A program made the position numbers and the translations under genes. The notes below the pieces were generated by a model, which had not been told where the DNA came from, made no database searches, and saw nothing but the letters and a program-made list of their open reading frames with translations. A stretch of DNA of 6,668 nucleotides from an uncultured Planctomycetaceae bacterium (GTDB taxonomy: Bacteria; Planctomycetota; Phycisphaerae; UBA1845; UTPLA1): assembly GCA_938008425.1 (NCBI GenBank), contig CALLKH010000595.1:1-6668 (forward strand). Reading direction: 5' to 3'. This document shows positions 5,717 through 6,668 of this stretch, piece after piece (position 1 is the first letter of the stretch; each line of letters starts with the position of its first letter).

Positions 5717-6511
5717 ATGAGTTCGTCAAACCCGATACTCCCCAGCAAACTCGATATCGCTAAAAGCTGGCTCCCCCGCTATACCGGGATGCCGATTGAC
5801 AACTTCGGCGAGTATGTGCTTCTGACGAACTTCTCGTATTACGTCACGAAGTTTGCCGAACAATTCAACGCCGATCTCTATGGCGAAGGCCGGCCCATGC
5901 AGGCGGCCACCAATGATGACGGCCTGACCATCGTCAACTTCGGCATCGGCTCGCCGAATGCGGCGATCATCATGGACCTGCTCACCGCGCGGGCGCCCAA
6001 GGGTGTGCTCTTTCTCGGCAAGTGCGGCGGACTCAAGCACACCACGGAAATCGGCCACCTGATCCTTCCGATCGCGGCGATTCGCGGCGAAGGAACCAGC
6101 GACGACTACTTCCCGCCCGAGGTGCCCGCCCTGCCGTCATTCAAGCTGCATAAATTCGTCTCGGAGAAAATCGTCCAGCGCGGCCTCGATTACCGAACCG
6201 GCGTGATCTACACGACCAACCGGCGCGTGTGGGAACATGACGACGCCTTTCAGCGGCGTCTTCAGTCCGTGACGGCTATCGGCATCGACATGGAGACGGC
6301 CACCATCTTCATCGTCGGGCACAAGAACGAAATCTCGCGCGGAGCGCTTCTCTTGGTTTCAGACGTTCCGATCACGCCGGACGGCATCAAGACCGAGGAG
6401 AGCGACGTGCGTGTGACGCAGATGTGGAGCGAAGTACACCTTCAGATCGGCATCGACGCCATGACGCACCTCGGCCATCAGGGCGAGCCCATCCGACACT
6501 TCAAGTATTAG
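5717..6511 (+). CDS. amn: AMP nucleosidase, short stand-alone type
   Basis: Predicted to hydrolyse AMP to adenine and ribose 5-phosphate in the cytoplasm, for purine salvage or adenylate-pool control. The 264-residue protein has the nucleoside-phosphorylase (PNP/UDP) fold and matches the compact AMP-nucleosidase-like family along its length. Landmarks are WLPRYTGMPIDNFGEYVLLTNF (18-39), the core strand IVNFGIGSPNAA (72-83), LFLGKCGGLK (98-107, phosphate-site loop), LPIAAIRGEGTSDDYFPP (117-134), YTTNRRVWEHD (165-175), GIDMETATIF (189-198, where Glu193 should contact the ribose) and LLVSD (212-216) with the catalytic-type Asp216. It lacks the extra N-terminal domain of the longer E. coli Amn, which is normal for this type. 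ATG 5717 is preferred over ATG 5699 because of GAGGGA at 5701-5706. It overlaps the convergent nitroreductase-family gene by 4 nt. Family assignment is firm, but AMP specificity rests on similarity. Confidence 0.9.
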   Translation: MSSSNPILPSKLDIAKSWLPRYTGMPIDNFGEYVLLTNFSYYVTKFAEQFNADLYGEGRPMQAATNDDGLTIVNFGIGSPNAAIIMDLLTARAPKGVLFLGKCGGLKHTTEIGHLILPIAAIRGEGTSDDYFPPEVPALPSFKLHKFVSEKIVQRGLDYRTGVIYTTNRRVWEHDDAFQRRLQSVTAIGIDMETATIFIVGHKNEISRGALLLVSDVPITPDGIKTEESDVRVTQMWSEVHLQIGIDAMTHLGHQGEPIRHFKY

Positions 6512-6668
6512 TCCTTAACGCGATTCCACTGAAGCGCAGCCGACAAGGGCTTCCTGGGAATGTCCGGCACCGTGCAATCGTCCGAAGGGTAACCGACCGG
6601 AATCAGCAGGTAGGGTTTTTCATGCGCCGGCCGCTGCAGGATGTCCCGAAGAAAATTCATCGGGCTCG
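6508..6668 (-). CDS. C-terminal part of a nitroreductase-family protein (5' truncated by window edge)
   Basis: A minus-strand frame enters from the right edge and stops at TAA 6510-6508, giving 52 residues. The segment SPMNFLRDILQRPAHEKPY, then LLIPVGYPSDDCTVPDIPRK and PLS, matches the conserved C-terminus of a nitroreductase-family subgroup (pattern: FL..L.RP..E.P...LPVGYP..D..VPD..RK.L). Such proteins are usually FMN-dependent NAD(P)H oxidoreductases, but the FMN-binding N-terminal part is outside the window, so the substrate is unknown. Its stop overlaps that of amn by 4 nt, tail to tail. The truncation is only the window boundary. Confidence 0.8.
   Translation of the reverse strand, partial: SPMNFLRDILQRPAHEKPYLLIPVGYPSDDCTVPDIPRKPLSAALQWNRVKD

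Noticed and set aside
5460..5729. Minus-strand 89-codon frame in the divergent intergenic region
   Set aside because: The composition is Arg/Pro/Thr-rich without motif, it overlaps the amn start and the candidate PEP-CTERM promoter, and it looks like GC-driven noise.
5305..5763. Plus-strand 152-codon frame across the PEP-CTERM 5' end, the intergenic region and amn
   Set aside because: It overlaps real genes at both ends, its product is Arg/Ser/Pro low complexity, and it is out of frame with amn.
1..6668. CRISPR array, tRNA, rRNA, insertion sequence or phage module
   Set aside because: No regularly spaced repeats, cloverleaf, terminal inverted repeats with transposase, or integrase-like frame was seen on either strand.

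Overview
This GC-rich window most likely comes from a Planctomycetota-type or related environmental bacterium. The clues are a secreted protein with a canonical PEP-CTERM sorting tail, a compact stand-alone AMP nucleosidase of the short type, and a helix-rich protein I cannot place in a known family. The phylum call is inference, as there is no rRNA or other marker here.

Layout from left to right. (1) The last 49 codons of an unidentified plus-strand gene end at 152. (2) Two related PLP-dependent beta-eliminating lyases lie on the minus strand, and the transcript reads right to left. Tyrosine phenol-lyase (tpl, 3006 to 1606) comes first, and a tryptophanase (tnaA, 1526 to 174) follows 79 nt later. 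Each carries its own subfamily's diagnostic active-site residues, so the pair should cleave tyrosine to phenol and tryptophan to indole, both releasing pyruvate and ammonia. (3) A 289-nt stretch upstream of tpl contains a hairpin with a T-run and an out-of-frame zinc-ribbon-like reading frame with one apparent Cys-to-Arg change. (4) A minus-strand helical, charged 349-residue protein of unknown function (4345 to 3296). (5) A 222-nt gap with a cluster of perfect triloop hairpins. (6) A minus-strand PEP-CTERM secreted protein (5374 to 4568). (7) A divergent intergenic region of about 340 nt. (8) A plus-strand AMP nucleosidase (5717 to 6511), converging with and overlapping by 4 nt the C-terminal end of a minus-strand nitroreductase-family gene that runs off the right edge.

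The only clear functional unit is the tpl-tnaA pair, which looks like an amino-acid catabolic operon built from a duplicated ancestor. No permease, leader peptide or regulator typical of enteric tna or tpl loci is visible in the window. The other genes look independently transcribed. I see no tRNA, rRNA, CRISPR array, insertion sequence or phage gene, and no evidence for an elaborate new multi-gene system. The points most worth following up are the lyase pair and the zinc-ribbon fragment.
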